Notes: generated by a model from the letters alone, not told the origin. 64,000 bases of DNA from an uncultured Bacteroidia bacterium (GCA_902769875.1 CACXQV010000012.1:29554-93553), one strand, 5' to 3'. Positions 12,301 through 20,267 are shown, counted from the stretch's first letter. Numbers and translations: made by a program.

Positions 12301-14030
12301 CCGTTCCAGCCGTCAGCATTTTGATAGTCTTCCAAGGAACCGCAGGGAACATAAACGGGAATAGAAATGTCCACTCCGTGAAAGGCATCACTTCCCAATT
12401 CAGGAGGATTGACTGCCAAAACACTCATTGAGGTCAAGCCTGTACAACCATAAAATGCGGCATTACCTATCGAAGTCACTGAATTGGGAATCGCGATGGT
12501 GGTCAAACCTGTGCAATGATAAAACGCCAAATCACCAATGGAAGTCACGGAATTTGGGATGACTGTGTTCTTACAACCTACAACCAATAAGTTGGAACTG
12601 GTGTAAATAATGGCGTTGCAATTGTCACGGGAGTCATAAACACTATTCTCTGAATCTACAATAATTTGCCCCAAACCTGAGCAACCCGAAAACGCCGAAT
12701 TATCAATGGAAGTCACGGAATTGGGAATTGTGATGGAATTCAAGCTACGGCAATTATAAAACTCATGGCTGCCAATGGAAGTCAATCCAATAAAATATTG
12801 TAATTCGTTAAATGATGTGATTGAGGATTTGCCATTGAACACATTTTCCAAACTCGGCACAGCGGCAGCCTCGGCATAACTCAGTTCGTCATCATCATCG
12901 GTGTCCCATTTGCCCACACAGAGTGCTTTCACATAGGCATCGGCGAAGGTAATCAATTCGACGAAGTAGGTGAACTCGTTCCAACCGCCAGCATTTTGAT
13001 AGTCTTCCAAGGAACCGACGGGAATATAAACGGGGATGGATTTGTCCACTCCGTCAAAGGCATCACTTCCCAATGCAGGATGATTGTTTGCCCAAACAGT
13101 CATTGAGGTCAAGCCTGTGCAACCATAAAACGCGGCATTACCTATCGAAGTCACTGAATTGGGAATCTCGATGGACGTCAAGCCACTGCAACCATAAAAC
13201 GTCTCCTCACGAATGGAAGTCACTGAATTGGGAATCTCGACGGAGGTCAAACCTGTGCAACGATAAAACGCCGCATCACCAATGTAAGTCACTGAACTGG
13301 GAATCTCAATGGAGGTCAAACCTGTGCAATCTAAAAACGCCTCCATTTTAATGGAAGTCACGGAATTTGGAATTACCGTGTTTTTGCAGCCCGAAATTAA
13401 TTCACTTGTACTGCTGTTGATGATGGCATTGCAGTTGCCGCGAGAATCATAATACGCATTCCCCTCATCTACAATGATTTGCTCCAAGCCACTACAGCAA
13501 AACGGATTTATTCCAATGTCAGTCACAGTATTTGGAATTACAATTGATGTCAAGCTTGTGTAACCAAACGCAAAGTCATCAATGTAAGTCACAGAATTTG
13601 GAATCCCAATGGATGTCAAGCTATTGCAACAATAAAACGCCGATCTGCCAATGTGAGACACTGAATTGGGGATTTCGATAGAAGTCAAACTACTGCAACG
13701 AGAAAACGCCCATTCACCGATGGAAGTCACTGAATAATATACACCATCATATTGAACACTATCTGGCAAAATAATGTTCCCCATAGGCTTATCGAATCCA
13801 TCCCAACCATCATATCCATAAAACGAATCCATTACTGAGTGCAAATGACCTGGATAGGTTAACTCCACACTGCTGGTACCATTAAAATTATAATACAGCA
13901 TTTGTCCCGTAGAGCAACGTGCACTGAACCAAAAATACGCATACCCTTTCGTCATTCCCACCACATTCAGCAGCAGGATGAACAAGGCGGCACGCATCGC
14001 CTTTCCGAAATGTAACATTCTTTCTTTCAT
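9321..14030 (-). CDS. BspA-like leucine-rich-repeat surface protein with T9SS tail
   Basis: 1569 residues, predicted to be exported and attached at the cell surface by the type IX system. An N-terminal signal segment (about 1-32) is followed by many LRR_5/BspA repeats with the pattern NSVTSIGNAAFYGCTGLTSI in two blocks (about 90-360 and 420-610). Between the blocks is a short acidic stretch DTDDDDELSY. Next come an InlB-like beta repeat with EGGTVTGTGYY (about 635-690), two related domains beginning near 690 and 850 with YLPS.S and ELGDAG, a second InlB-like repeat near 1050-1110, and a beta-helix-like segment near 1130-1190. The final 75 residues look like a type A sorting domain (GRVVVSC ... 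GVYVLRL ... KMVIE). Such proteins are thought to bind host or neighbour surfaces; the ligand is unknown. The gene follows a long structured upstream region. Confidence 0.88.
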   Translation of the reverse strand: MKERMLHFGKAMRAALFILLLNVVGMTKGYAYFWFSARCSTGQMLYYNFNGTSSVELTYPGHLHSVMDSFYGYDGWDGFDKPMGNIILPDSVQYDGVYYSVTSIGEWAFSRCSSLTSIEIPNSVSHIGRSAFYCCNSLTSIGIPNSVTYIDDFAFGYTSLTSIVIPNTVTDIGINPFCCSGLEQIIVDEGNAYYDSRGNCNAIINSSTSELISGCKNTVIPNSVTSIKMEAFLDCTGLTSIEIPSSVTYIGDAAFYRCTGLTSVEIPNSVTSIREETFYGCSGLTSIEIPNSVTSIGNAAFYGCTGLTSMTVWANNHPALGSDAFDGVDKSIPVYIPVGSLEDYQNAGGWNEFTYFVELITFADAYVKALCVGKWDTDDDDELSYAEAAAVPSLENVFNGKSSITSFNELQYFIGLTSIGSHEFYNCRSLNSITIPNSVTSIDNSAFSGCSGLGQIIVDSENSVYDSRDNCNAIIYTSSNLLVVGCKNTVIPNSVTSIGDLAFYHCTGLTTIAIPNSVTSIGNAAFYGCTGLTSMSVLAVNPPELGSDAFHGVDISIPVYVPCGSLEDYQNADGWNGFTSIKALCPGEVSVTINPSEGGTVTGTGYYNGGELCVLTAIPNLYYSFGYWTENGNVVSTNAQYTFTVTGNRTLVANFSESFVIGGENSQLICNGTTYLHNYLPSHSSSQYSFSEQIYTAEELGDAGLISSIAFYNEGAEAERKYDIYLKYTTKSCFSNTTDWEIMSDYDKVFSGYVYMQANDWTVITFNTPFDNTPFDYDGHTNVILAVDDNTGNQTPMVRCRTFSTNERQAIFNYGFTDIDPSDPNYDPNGPAYMSRSIPNRKNQIIITKTTKSDYLPSCSYYKYAFSQQIYTTDELGDAGYISVIGFYNDGAEKTRIYDIYMKPTQKEKFDSNADWESVSASNLVFSGSVTMRANDWTYITFNTPFAYDGNTNVVLVVDDKTGSYDTSPNMNCHVFDSDETQAIYIYNNDINYDPSSPAYTGTMLSKKNQLFVAKVPFSAPTFNVSVSANPTEGGTVSGVGTYSQGQTCTLTATANEGYEFVNWTENGEVVSTEAEYTFIVTGDRNLVANFTQPSFHFTTTGNWSQPSNWCGNALPGAEDEVIIDANCTLDVDAEVTTLTVSEGQTLTLQSGKTLTVSDTLTNATIGGLVIEDGGQLYHNNAGVMATVEKNIAAYTANDNGWNFIASPMVSSIEPTLENGFLANEYDLYYYDEPYHYWRNHKMSSNSQNPGFDIEPQMGYLYANDEGTTLKFLGELQPSNEDVTIGDLSHEASTLTSFNLVGNPFACNATIDLPAFVISGRSVVAYTEGMKTLGPCEGVMVQADAMNGSVTFTKVNPTESASQPNQMQITVAQQSMSKGAEYDNVIINFKDGNRLEKFDLGTDAAKVYIPVDGKDYAIITSEKTGELPLNFKAMRNGEYTISVNPEGVDLDYLHLIDNLTGADMDLLTSPTYTFTAKTTDYSSRFRLVFSVSGNADDDDATFAFFSNGNIIIIGAEAGATLQIVDMQGRVVVSCGGHTQCVPTSGMAKGVYVLRLIEMENVRTQKMVIE

Positions 14031-14123
14031 TTGATTAATATTTTAAAGATTAGTGTTTTCTACTTCATTATTCTCCCGGGCGGGCAATAAAAAACGAAGG
14101 CTTTACTATTTTTCTCTTAGTTG

Positions 14124-14237
14124 GTTTTGGAGGCCTACCACAGCCTTGCACATTAACTAATAAGTAAAGCCCACGTGAAAACACGTGAGCATCGGCTTAT
14201 GAGCCTAATGTGCATTCAGGGTGGTAGTTTCCAAAAC
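14124..14237 (-). promoter_or_regulatory. nested stem-loop, candidate structured leader RNA of the BspA-like gene
   Basis: The outer arms GTTTTGGA..CTACCAC (14124-14141) and GTGGTAG..TCCAAAAC (14221-14237) pair over 15 bp with one small internal loop. Inside them GCACATTA (14148-14155) pairs with TAATGTGC (14206-14213), and CACGTG-AAAA-CACGTG (14172-14187) forms the tip. The stem order is clear; which strand is the RNA is not. The minus strand is favoured because it would be the leader of the gene at 14030. I could not match it to a known riboswitch. Confidence 0.5.
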
Positions 14238-14266
14238 ACAAGCTTCTAAGCTAACGCTTTTTCTTA

Positions 14267-14343
14267 ACTATGTCTCGGGTAGTTATTTGTTCATTGTCGG
14301 TGGTTTGGTGATACTTTGGGTTGTTTATCGGGGGCAAATTTAG
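14267..14343. repeat. copy 1 of a diverged duplicated intergenic block
   Basis: Contains TCATTGTCGGTGGT at 14291-14304 followed by GTGATACT and a GGGG run. The same order recurs at 15140-15220. The two copies bracket the 143-residue gene. Confidence 0.65.
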
Positions 14344-14384
14344 GGAATAATTTGTTTGTTTTGAAAGAAAAATAGAAAAAAGCC

Positions 14385-14392
14385 TATTTTTG
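14385..14392 (+). promoter_or_regulatory. -7 promoter box for the 143-residue gene
   Basis: TATTTTTG matches TAnnTTTG and lies 24 bases before the ATG at 14417, which supports that start over an upstream in-frame codon. Confidence 0.55.
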
Positions 14393-14416
14393 TGGCAAAA
14401 TAACAAAAACGTATTT

Positions 14417-14848
14417 ATGCCAAAGCAAAGCGCTAACAGAGTCAAGCTCAACAAGGAGTACAAAAATATTGGAAGAATCCCGAAATCTGCACTGCAAAAG
14501 ATTGGAGAATTTATGGAATTGCCGTCTGCGGTTCAGATTATTCGAGCCAATGCCGGAAACACCGTGAAACATAACCATCGTCATATAGACGAGCTCGAAA
14601 AGCAACTGAAAGAATTGGGCATAACCAAGGAAGGCTATGCGGAATTTGTTGCCAAAAACTTCAACCAGATTCGTTTGGGCAACAAGCCTTACTCACTTGT
14701 ATTGGCTGTTTTATTGGAAGACTCGAACCATATTGCTGCCGTTCACTTGCATTATGACAAGAACGAACAGTTTTGGTTGGTTACCACCGTCCATGCCATC
14801 AAACACAAGGACTTGGAAAAGATACCGCTTATATGGGAAAGAAAATAA
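14417..14848 (+). CDS. unrecognised 143-residue protein
   Basis: I do not recognise this protein with confidence. It is basic, soluble and has no signal peptide. Visible features are a His-rich patch (VKHNHRHIDEL) near residue 54, a middle segment predicted helical, and a C-terminal set of short strands with HIAAVHLHYD, FWLVTTVHAI and a final IPLIW. This order (His helix, then strands ending in a conserved hydrophobic strand) faintly recalls small BECR-fold RNases found as phage MuF tails or toxins, but that is a weak analogy. It has its own promoter, ends at a strong terminator, and is bracketed by two copies of a duplicated intergenic block. This setting suggests an accessory or mobile unit. 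Confidence 0.6.
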   Translation: MPKQSANRVKLNKEYKNIGRIPKSALQKIGEFMELPSAVQIIRANAGNTVKHNHRHIDELEKQLKELGITKEGYAEFVAKNFNQIRLGNKPYSLVLAVLLEDSNHIAAVHLHYDKNEQFWLVTTVHAIKHKDLEKIPLIWERK

Positions 14849-14874
14849 AAAAAGGGGCAAAAGCCCCCTTTTCT
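14847..14874. terminator. bidirectional intrinsic terminator
   Basis: GGGGC-AAAA-GCCCC hairpin flanked by A-run and T-run on the respective sides. It can end the 143-residue gene on the plus strand and the candidate small RNA at 14848-14968 on the minus strand. Confidence 0.8.
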
Positions 14875-14968
14875 TCTACAGTCGCCCATGCTGTAAGGCT
14901 GCTTGCCCAACCTGTCTATTAGCTGCCTCACGCACATCAAGGCAAGATGCGGAGGCCTGGGCATTAAG
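14848..14968 (-). ncRNA. candidate small structured RNA
   Basis: On the minus strand a -7 box TAATTTTG (14982-14975) is followed by about 120 bases without a credible reading frame. Nested pairs are present: TGCCCA/TGGGCA (14963-14958 with 14909-14904), GCCTC/GAGGC (14956-14952 with 14929-14925), and a hairpin TACAG/CTGTA near 14895-14877. The stretch ends at an intrinsic terminator with a T-run. Promoter, fold and terminator together suggest a real small RNA. No match to SRP RNA, 6S or tmRNA signatures could be made by eye. Confidence 0.5.
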
Positions 14969-15380
14969 ACAACGCAAAATTACACAAAATTTCTATTTCG
15001 CAAGGGAAATTTGAGAAATTTATCTACTTTTGCACCGATGAATCCCGCCAACCTCTGGCCTCTTGGTCAAGTTGGTGGGTATTGTTTTATAAAGCCTACC
15101 AACCCTCCCTCATGCACCCAATCTTACAATACTTCATATTACTTTGTCTTGGGAGATGCCATTCGCTCATTGTCGGTGGTATAGTGATACTCTTGTTTTG
15201 TTTGTCAGGGGAAAAATAGGAAGAAAAACGATTGCTTTTGAAAAGAAAACAACAAATCTTTTGTGAATCTTGTTTTTAAACACGAATGACCATAAATGTA
15301 TCACGAATTTTCCAGGAATTGTTTTTGGAAATTCATAGCCAATTCATGGAAATTAATGTTTGCAACGAACTTCTCCAGCA
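14849..15380. other. 530-base gene-free region with divergent promoter-like boxes
   Basis: It holds the terminator, the candidate minus-strand RNA and a plus-strand -7 box (TACTTTTG, 15024-15031). Downstream of that box are two mutually exclusive stems that share the GTTGGTGGG arm at 15070-15081. The second copy of the duplicated block (15140-15220) follows. A 48-codon frame from 15038 overlaps these stems and looks incidental. The stretch from 15220 to 15380 is AT-rich with nothing recognisable. Confidence 0.55.
15140..15220. repeat. copy 2 of the duplicated intergenic block
   Basis: Aligns with 14267-14343: TCATTGTCGGTGGT (15167-15180), then GTGATACT and a GGGG run. Substitutions and small indels show that the duplication is old. 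Confidence 0.65.
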
Positions 15381-18170
15381 CTACTCGGCGGATTGAGGGC
15401 TGGAAGATGTTCGACTCTTAACCCTATGCACCGCCCTTTCAATCTCGCCCAACCACAAAATCAGCGAGGTTCCGATGATGATGCGCACCCATTCGTCGAA
15501 AGGCAAAGGCACCACACTGAACATTTCACCGCCGAAAGTGATGATGAACACTTGGCCAAGGGCGATTATCAGTACCGTGAGGCCAAAGCCGCGCCTAATG
15601 TCCTTGTCGAACAAGTCCTTAAACGCCGAGTCCATAGTATGGTAGGCCTTGGCATTGAAGATGTTCCAGAACTGCATGAAGACAAAGATGGTGAACAGCA
15701 GCGAAAGTTCCTTGGGCGTAAACCGGCTTCCAACATGGTTGAAATTGAAATAATTGGCAAAATAATCGACGATGGAAAACTCAGCCAACGAGTCCACATG
15801 GCAATGCATGAAATATTGGATGAAGCCGAACAAAACCGCCACGAACAGCAGTCCCACTCCAAAGATGCGCCGCCCCATGTCCTTGGTGATGATGAATGCC
15901 GTGCGCGAGCGGGGCTTGTCCTTCAAAACGCTGTGGTCGGGAGGCAGCGAAGCCAAAGCCATGGCCGCAAAGGTGTCCATGATGAGGTTGATCCACAGCA
16001 TCTGGGTCACGGTAAGCGGCGAATCCGTACCCATCACCGCACCGAGCAAAACGATGAGGCAAGCCGCCACATTGATGGTCATTTGGAACAGGATAAAACG
16101 CTGGATGTTAAGGTATAGCGAGCGTCCCCACATTACGGCGCGGGCAATGCTCTTGAACGAGTTGTCGAGGATGGTGATGTCGCTGGCTTCCTTGGCCACC
16201 GAAGTGCCGTCGCCCATCGAGAGACCGATTTGCGCCCTGTTCAAGGCGGGTGCGTCGTTGGTGCCGTCGCCGGTGACGGCCACCACCTCGCCTTGCTCCT
16301 GCAACAGGCGCACGAGACGTTCCTTGTCGGAAGGACGTGCCCGCGACATAATTTTCAAGTCGCCGATGCGTTCCTTCAGCTCGTCATCGGTCAAGAGGTT
16401 GAATTGTTTTCCCGTAATCATCTGTCGTTCAACATCATCCTGTTCGGTCCACAATCCCACCTGCCGTCCGATTTCCTTGGCCGTTCCGGGTGTGTCGCCC
16501 GTCACAATCTTGATATGGATGCCCGCATTGAGGCAGTCTTGGATGGAGTCGGCCACGTCGTCACGAATCGGGTCGATGATGCCCACAATGCCGAGGAAGC
16601 ACAAGTCCTCAAGCTGCAACTTGCCTTTCTCAAACACATGCTCAACCTCGTCTTCGGTAAGATACCGATAGGCGAAGCCCAACGTGCGCATGGCCTTGCC
16701 CTGATACTCTTGCAATTTGTCCTCCACTCCCTTCTTCACCAACTGAACATCCACCTCATCGTCAGCCATTTTGGCCATGACGCAACGTTTCATGATGATT
16801 TCCGGCGCACCTTTCACATACAACAGATACTCGCTCGAAAATGGGGTCTTCACCACCGTAGCCATATACTTGTACTTGGTCGTGAAAGGCAATTGTTTGA
16901 CAATCTTAGTGTTATCGCGGATTCTGACGAAGTCAACGCTATGGTCGAAAAGCCAAAGCAACAAAGCGCCTTCGGTCGGATTGCCGACCACTTTCACCTT
17001 TTGCTTGTCGCTGTAATCCAAGAAAGCGGTGGAATTGATGGCAATGCCCTCCTTGATCAGCTTGCCCACTTCGGAATTGTCCAACAGGCCATTGCGCAAG
17101 CCGAAAAAGTAACTGTCGCCCAAGCTCATACGGTTTTTGGTCAAGGTGCCGGTTTTGTCGGAACAAATCACCGTGGCGGCCCCCATCGTTTCGCAAGCAT
17201 GCATTTTCCGAACCAAGTTGTTGGTTTCCAGCATCCTTTTCATACTCAAGGCCAAACTCAACGTAACGCTCATCGGCAAGCCTTCAGGCACGGCCACCAC
17301 AATCAGCGTGACCGCAATCATCAGAGTATTAAGCGTATAGCGGGCGAAATTCATCCAATCGAAGGGGCCATAGTCGGAATAAACGAAATACATCACCATT
17401 CGCAGCACCCCAATCAAGCCCGCGATGACATAACTGGCAATCGTGATGCCGTTTCCCAATCGGTCAAGTTGCTCATTCAGAGGCGTTTTCACTTTATTGT
17501 CGATTTGCGCCCCCTGAAACACCTTGCCCCATTCCGTGGCATCGCCGACCTTCTCGACCACAAACACGCCGTGGCCTTCCATCACCGAACTGCCGCGACA
17601 GATATAGTTGGAAGGGTAAGTGGCCTCGTGGTTGAAATCGGCTTCTTCCGTGGTCTTGCTGCACGAAGGCTCGCCCGTCAGGTCGGATTCGTTCACTCTC
17701 AGCGAGATGGCCTCCATCAAAACGCCATCGGCAGGCACCTCGTCGCCCGTTTCGATGACTACCGAATCGCCCACCACAACTTCCTTGCGTTCAATGCGTT
17801 GAATCAGGCCATCGCGAAAAACGGTCACCATTTTTTCATCCTCGGTCTGGTTCAAAATGTCGAATTTCTTGTTGGCGCTCACCTCAAAAAAGAAGCCCAC
17901 CGTGGTGGCCAACATCACCGCCACGAAAATGCCCAAAGGCTCCAAAAGCACAGACATTCCTTCTGCCCCGGTGAACAATTGATATAACGAAACCGCAACC
18001 GATAACAGCAATGCTATCAACAAGATACGGATTATCGGGTCGGAAAACTTTTCCAGAAACTGCTTCCAAAGCGGGTCTTTCTTGGGCGGGGTCAAAACAT
18101 TGTCGCCGTGTATGCGCCGGCTTTCCTCGACTTCCTCGTGGGTCAAACCATTCTTATAATCTCTCGCCAT
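15381..18170 (-). CDS. calcium-translocating P-type ATPase (PMCA type)
   Basis: About 929 residues from the Met at 18170. Earlier in-frame Mets lie upstream of the -7 box at 18228-18221 and are excluded. Inner-membrane cation pump that couples ATP hydrolysis to export, most likely of Ca2+. Motifs: LTGEP in the actuator domain (the usual TGES is TGEP here), VPEGLPM in the transmembrane segment before the phosphorylation site, CSDKTGTLTKN with the phosphorylated Asp, and VTGDGTNDAPAL in the hinge. At least eight hydrophobic segments are visible. PEGLP is typical of the P2A/P2B groups, so Ca2+ is favoured over Na+ or heavy metals; the substrate is inferred. It is divergent from the TerB-like gene. 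Confidence 0.9.
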   Translation of the reverse strand: MARDYKNGLTHEEVEESRRIHGDNVLTPPKKDPLWKQFLEKFSDPIIRILLIALLLSVAVSLYQLFTGAEGMSVLLEPLGIFVAVMLATTVGFFFEVSANKKFDILNQTEDEKMVTVFRDGLIQRIERKEVVVGDSVVIETGDEVPADGVLMEAISLRVNESDLTGEPSCSKTTEEADFNHEATYPSNYICRGSSVMEGHGVFVVEKVGDATEWGKVFQGAQIDNKVKTPLNEQLDRLGNGITIASYVIAGLIGVLRMVMYFVYSDYGPFDWMNFARYTLNTLMIAVTLIVVAVPEGLPMSVTLSLALSMKRMLETNNLVRKMHACETMGAATVICSDKTGTLTKNRMSLGDSYFFGLRNGLLDNSEVGKLIKEGIAINSTAFLDYSDKQKVKVVGNPTEGALLLWLFDHSVDFVRIRDNTKIVKQLPFTTKYKYMATVVKTPFSSEYLLYVKGAPEIIMKRCVMAKMADDEVDVQLVKKGVEDKLQEYQGKAMRTLGFAYRYLTEDEVEHVFEKGKLQLEDLCFLGIVGIIDPIRDDVADSIQDCLNAGIHIKIVTGDTPGTAKEIGRQVGLWTEQDDVERQMITGKQFNLLTDDELKERIGDLKIMSRARPSDKERLVRLLQEQGEVVAVTGDGTNDAPALNRAQIGLSMGDGTSVAKEASDITILDNSFKSIARAVMWGRSLYLNIQRFILFQMTINVAACLIVLLGAVMGTDSPLTVTQMLWINLIMDTFAAMALASLPPDHSVLKDKPRSRTAFIITKDMGRRIFGVGLLFVAVLFGFIQYFMHCHVDSLAEFSIVDYFANYFNFNHVGSRFTPKELSLLFTIFVFMQFWNIFNAKAYHTMDSAFKDLFDKDIRRGFGLTVLIIALGQVFIITFGGEMFSVVPLPFDEWVRIIIGTSLILWLGEIERAVHRVKSRTSSSPQSAE

Positions 18171-18194
18171 TTTTGTTCGTATTGAATTAAACCG

Positions 18195-18202
18195 TAATTT
18201 TG
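18195..18202 (+). promoter_or_regulatory. -7 promoter box for the TerB-like gene
   Basis: TAATTTTG matches TAnnTTTG and precedes the TerB-like gene by about 90 bases. Confidence 0.5.
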
Positions 18203-18220
18203 CCATTGAAAAAAACACGG

Positions 18221-18228
18221 CAAAAATA
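18221..18228 (-). promoter_or_regulatory. -7 promoter box for the P-type ATPase
   Basis: TATTTTTG on the minus strand, about 50 bases before the Met at 18170. It overlaps the divergent unit, so the two transcripts share a stretch of template. Confidence 0.5.
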
Positions 18229-18270
18229 CAACCTCTCGCCAAAATGGAAAGAGGTTGCAAGGTTACAACC
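18229..18270 (+). promoter_or_regulatory. overlapping hairpins in the leader of the TerB-like gene
   Basis: CAACCTCT (18229-18236) pairs with AGAGGTTG (18250-18257). GGTTG (18253-18257) can instead pair with CAACC (18266-18270). The first hairpin would hide the in-frame ATG at 18244, which is one reason to prefer the ATG at 18292. Confidence 0.35.
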
Positions 18271-18291
18271 CAAATTATATTATGTAAAACA

Positions 18292-19683
18292 ATGAAATTC
18301 AGCGAACAACACAAGACGGCATTAGCCAAGGTTTTGTCAGATTTGGTGCAATGCGACGGCATCGTCAACCAAGGCGAAATAGATTATCTGCAAAGGGCTT
18401 ACGAAGTGTTTGGCATCACCCTCACCAGCAGGCAGAAAGCCACGCGCATCAGCCTTTCTGTCGCTGTGACCACCTTGCGCACCCTCGGACAAATCGAAAA
18501 ATCGGCCATCTTGTGGGTGTTCCAGCGGATTTCTTTGTCAGACAACACCTTGGACGCCAGCGAGAAGCTCCTCCTGACCGCCCTGCTCCTCTCCATCGGC
18601 ATCGACTTGCCCCAAACCCGTGGCATCAACGCCAAATTCGTTTCCATCTCCAACCTCAACTTCGAAATCCACAATGCCGTGCTTTATGTGGAAGCCGACT
18701 ACGACGCACAAGTCAACGAAAGCATCGAGCGCGACTACGAAGCCATCTGCAAATTGCTTCGCAAGTCGCATCGCGAGTTCTTCTATTTGCCCCACGTCAT
18801 CCGCGACCTCGAAAGCAAGAAGCCGACCTTCCGCAACACGCTCAGCTACATTGAGCCCACCCTCACCGCCGACCAACTCGACCACATAGACCACAACCTC
18901 TCGGAACTCAGCAGCGTTTTCCTCTCCAAAGAGATATTCCTCAACTACCTGAACGCCAACGGATTGAAAATCAACAAACCATCGTTTTTGATGAAAATCG
19001 GGAATATGAGGCCCGGAGTGAGCCAAGACTTCCTCATCATTGAAACCACCGACCAGCCCCTGCGCACCTTGAAACGCATTGCAAGGCTGTACTCGCACAT
19101 CCCGAAAATCCACCCCGTGCTCACCGATGCCAAGGAGAAGCAACTCGTCAGGAAAATGGCCTTGAAGGCCGACCGGCAGCCCAAGGACGAGCTCAACTAC
19201 ACCGGCCTGCACAAAATCATCCTCGACACTTTGTTGAAATACAACGCCAACCGCGAGCTGAGCCGGCTCTACATCACCAAACGAGCCGAAATCTTCCTGA
19301 CCGACCGCAACAACACCGAGGTGAAGATGCCCGCGCTATGCAGGGCCTTGTATGTGTTTTTCCTCCTCCACCCCGACGGCGTGTTGCTCAGCCACCTCAA
19401 CGACCACAAAGAGGAGCTGTACAGAATCTACCGCCAGGCCTCAGTCTACAGCGATGACGACCTGCTACGCAAAGCCATCGACAACCTCACCAACTTCGTT
19501 GGAGCCACGATGAACGCCAACCTCTCACGCATCCGCAAGGCCTTCCGCGACCTCATCAGCGACGAGGCAGCCATCTACCTCATCAAAGGCGAAAAAGGTG
19601 GACGAAAAATCATCCACCTCGACCGCAGCCTCGTGGTCTTTGAAGATGTCAAGGCGTTTGATACGAACTATTTTGCCAAATAA
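18292..19683 (+). CDS. TerB-like domain protein
   Basis: 463 residues from the ATG at 18292. The first 110 residues have a TerB-like helical pattern: ALAKVLSDLVQCDGIVNQGE, a conserved Asp and Glu, then a second helix pair with SLSDNTLDASEKLLLTALL. TerB domains occur in tellurite-resistance proteins and in membrane-associated stress or phage-response systems. The central part has no motif I recognise. The last 60 residues (LSRIRKAFRDL ... GGRKIIHLD) could be a winged-helix unit. No other ter genes are nearby. Its 3' end overlaps the end of the convergent specificity-subunit gene by about 16 bases. Confidence 0.65.
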   Translation: MKFSEQHKTALAKVLSDLVQCDGIVNQGEIDYLQRAYEVFGITLTSRQKATRISLSVAVTTLRTLGQIEKSAILWVFQRISLSDNTLDASEKLLLTALLLSIGIDLPQTRGINAKFVSISNLNFEIHNAVLYVEADYDAQVNESIERDYEAICKLLRKSHREFFYLPHVIRDLESKKPTFRNTLSYIEPTLTADQLDHIDHNLSELSSVFLSKEIFLNYLNANGLKINKPSFLMKIGNMRPGVSQDFLIIETTDQPLRTLKRIARLYSHIPKIHPVLTDAKEKQLVRKMALKADRQPKDELNYTGLHKIILDTLLKYNANRELSRLYITKRAEIFLTDRNNTEVKMPALCRALYVFFLLHPDGVLLSHLNDHKEELYRIYRQASVYSDDDLLRKAIDNLTNFVGATMNANLSRIRKAFRDLISDEAAIYLIKGEKGGRKIIHLDRSLVVFEDVKAFDTNYFAK

Positions 19684-20267
19684 TCCAAATATCGCCGCTG
19701 CATATCATATTCCAACCGTTTCATATATGCCGACATAAAGGCATAATCGGGTTCGCCAGAAATGGTAACGGGAAGGAGTATTTGTTGGCGTTTCATTCTT
19801 TCGCCATTGAATTTATACCCGTATTCAAATTTGCTTTTTTGCTGTAAAATTGCTTGTTTCACAAAAAGATAGGCATATTTATCATCTTTGTAATGCTTGA
19901 AATGGAGACGTTTCACATCATCTGAAAAAATGGCTTCGTAAGGATGATAGAAACTATGGACCACACTACCGTTGTAATTGACACCCAATACATTACTATC
20001 GAGAGAATTGTTTGTATTGCCCACAAATGCAGTTACCCCATTGTTGGAATCAGAAGCACCGACAAAAGGTCGGTTTCCAACAACCATATTATCTTTGGTT
20101 AATCGCACACTTGATTTGATGTCAAATACCTCATTCATAAAAAACGCTTTCCATTTCTTTCCATCAATAGATACTTTTTCGGGCTCTTGACTCGGCATTG
20201 CACTTGTCAAATAGTCCTTATGCCGTTTCAATAATATCTGCTCCACATTGTGCATATAGGCTTCCAT
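19668..20267 (-). CDS. type IIB R-M specificity subunit, C-terminal half (frameshifted)
   Basis: 199 residues forming the second target-recognition half of a BcgI-like specificity subunit. The domain starts KWKAFFMNEVFDI, repeats the pattern seen at the start of the other half, and ends GEPDYAFMSAYMKRLEY in parallel with NEPV.AFMEAYMHNVEQ at the junction. It overlaps the upstream half in a different frame. One base missing from the run at 20274-20277 separates them; restoring it would give one protein of about 348 residues. The first codons (MEAYMHNVEQ) are really the linker helix of the intact protein, so independent translation is doubtful. AT-rich relative to the neighbours. Confidence 0.8.
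   Translation of the reverse strand: MEAYMHNVEQILLKRHKDYLTSAMPSQEPEKVSIDGKKWKAFFMNEVFDIKSSVRLTKDNMVVGNRPFVGASDSNNGVTAFVGNTNNSLDSNVLGVNYNGSVVHSFYHPYEAIFSDDVKRLHFKHYKDDKYAYLFVKQAILQQKSKFEYGYKFNGERMKRQQILLPVTISGEPDYAFMSAYMKRLEYDMQRRYLDYLAK

Larger units (their letters stand above)
14031..14416. other. 385-base intergenic region with nested hairpin and a duplicated block
   Basis: No gene. It holds the nested stem-loop at 14124-14237, the block at 14267-14343 that recurs at 15140-15220, a possible minus-strand -7 box (TAAATTTG, 14344-14337) that could drive the BspA-like gene with a leader of about 300 bases, and the plus-strand promoter at 14385 of the next gene. Confidence 0.7.

Noticed and set aside
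14124-14237. 6S RNA or a known riboswitch
   Set aside because: The rod-like shape with a bulge is suggestive, but none of the conserved riboswitch words or SRP/6S hallmarks could be found.
14417-14848. Type III toxin-antitoxin (ToxN-like) with RNA antitoxin
   Set aside because: No tandem short RNA repeats precede the gene and the protein lacks a recognisable ToxN pattern.
15038-15184. 48-residue small protein
   Set aside because: Overlaps alternative RNA stems and a duplicated block whose other copy has no matching frame.
16230-17987. 585-codon open frame antisense to the P-type ATPase
   Set aside because: Shadow of a GC-biased coding strand; no start signals, no recognisable motifs.
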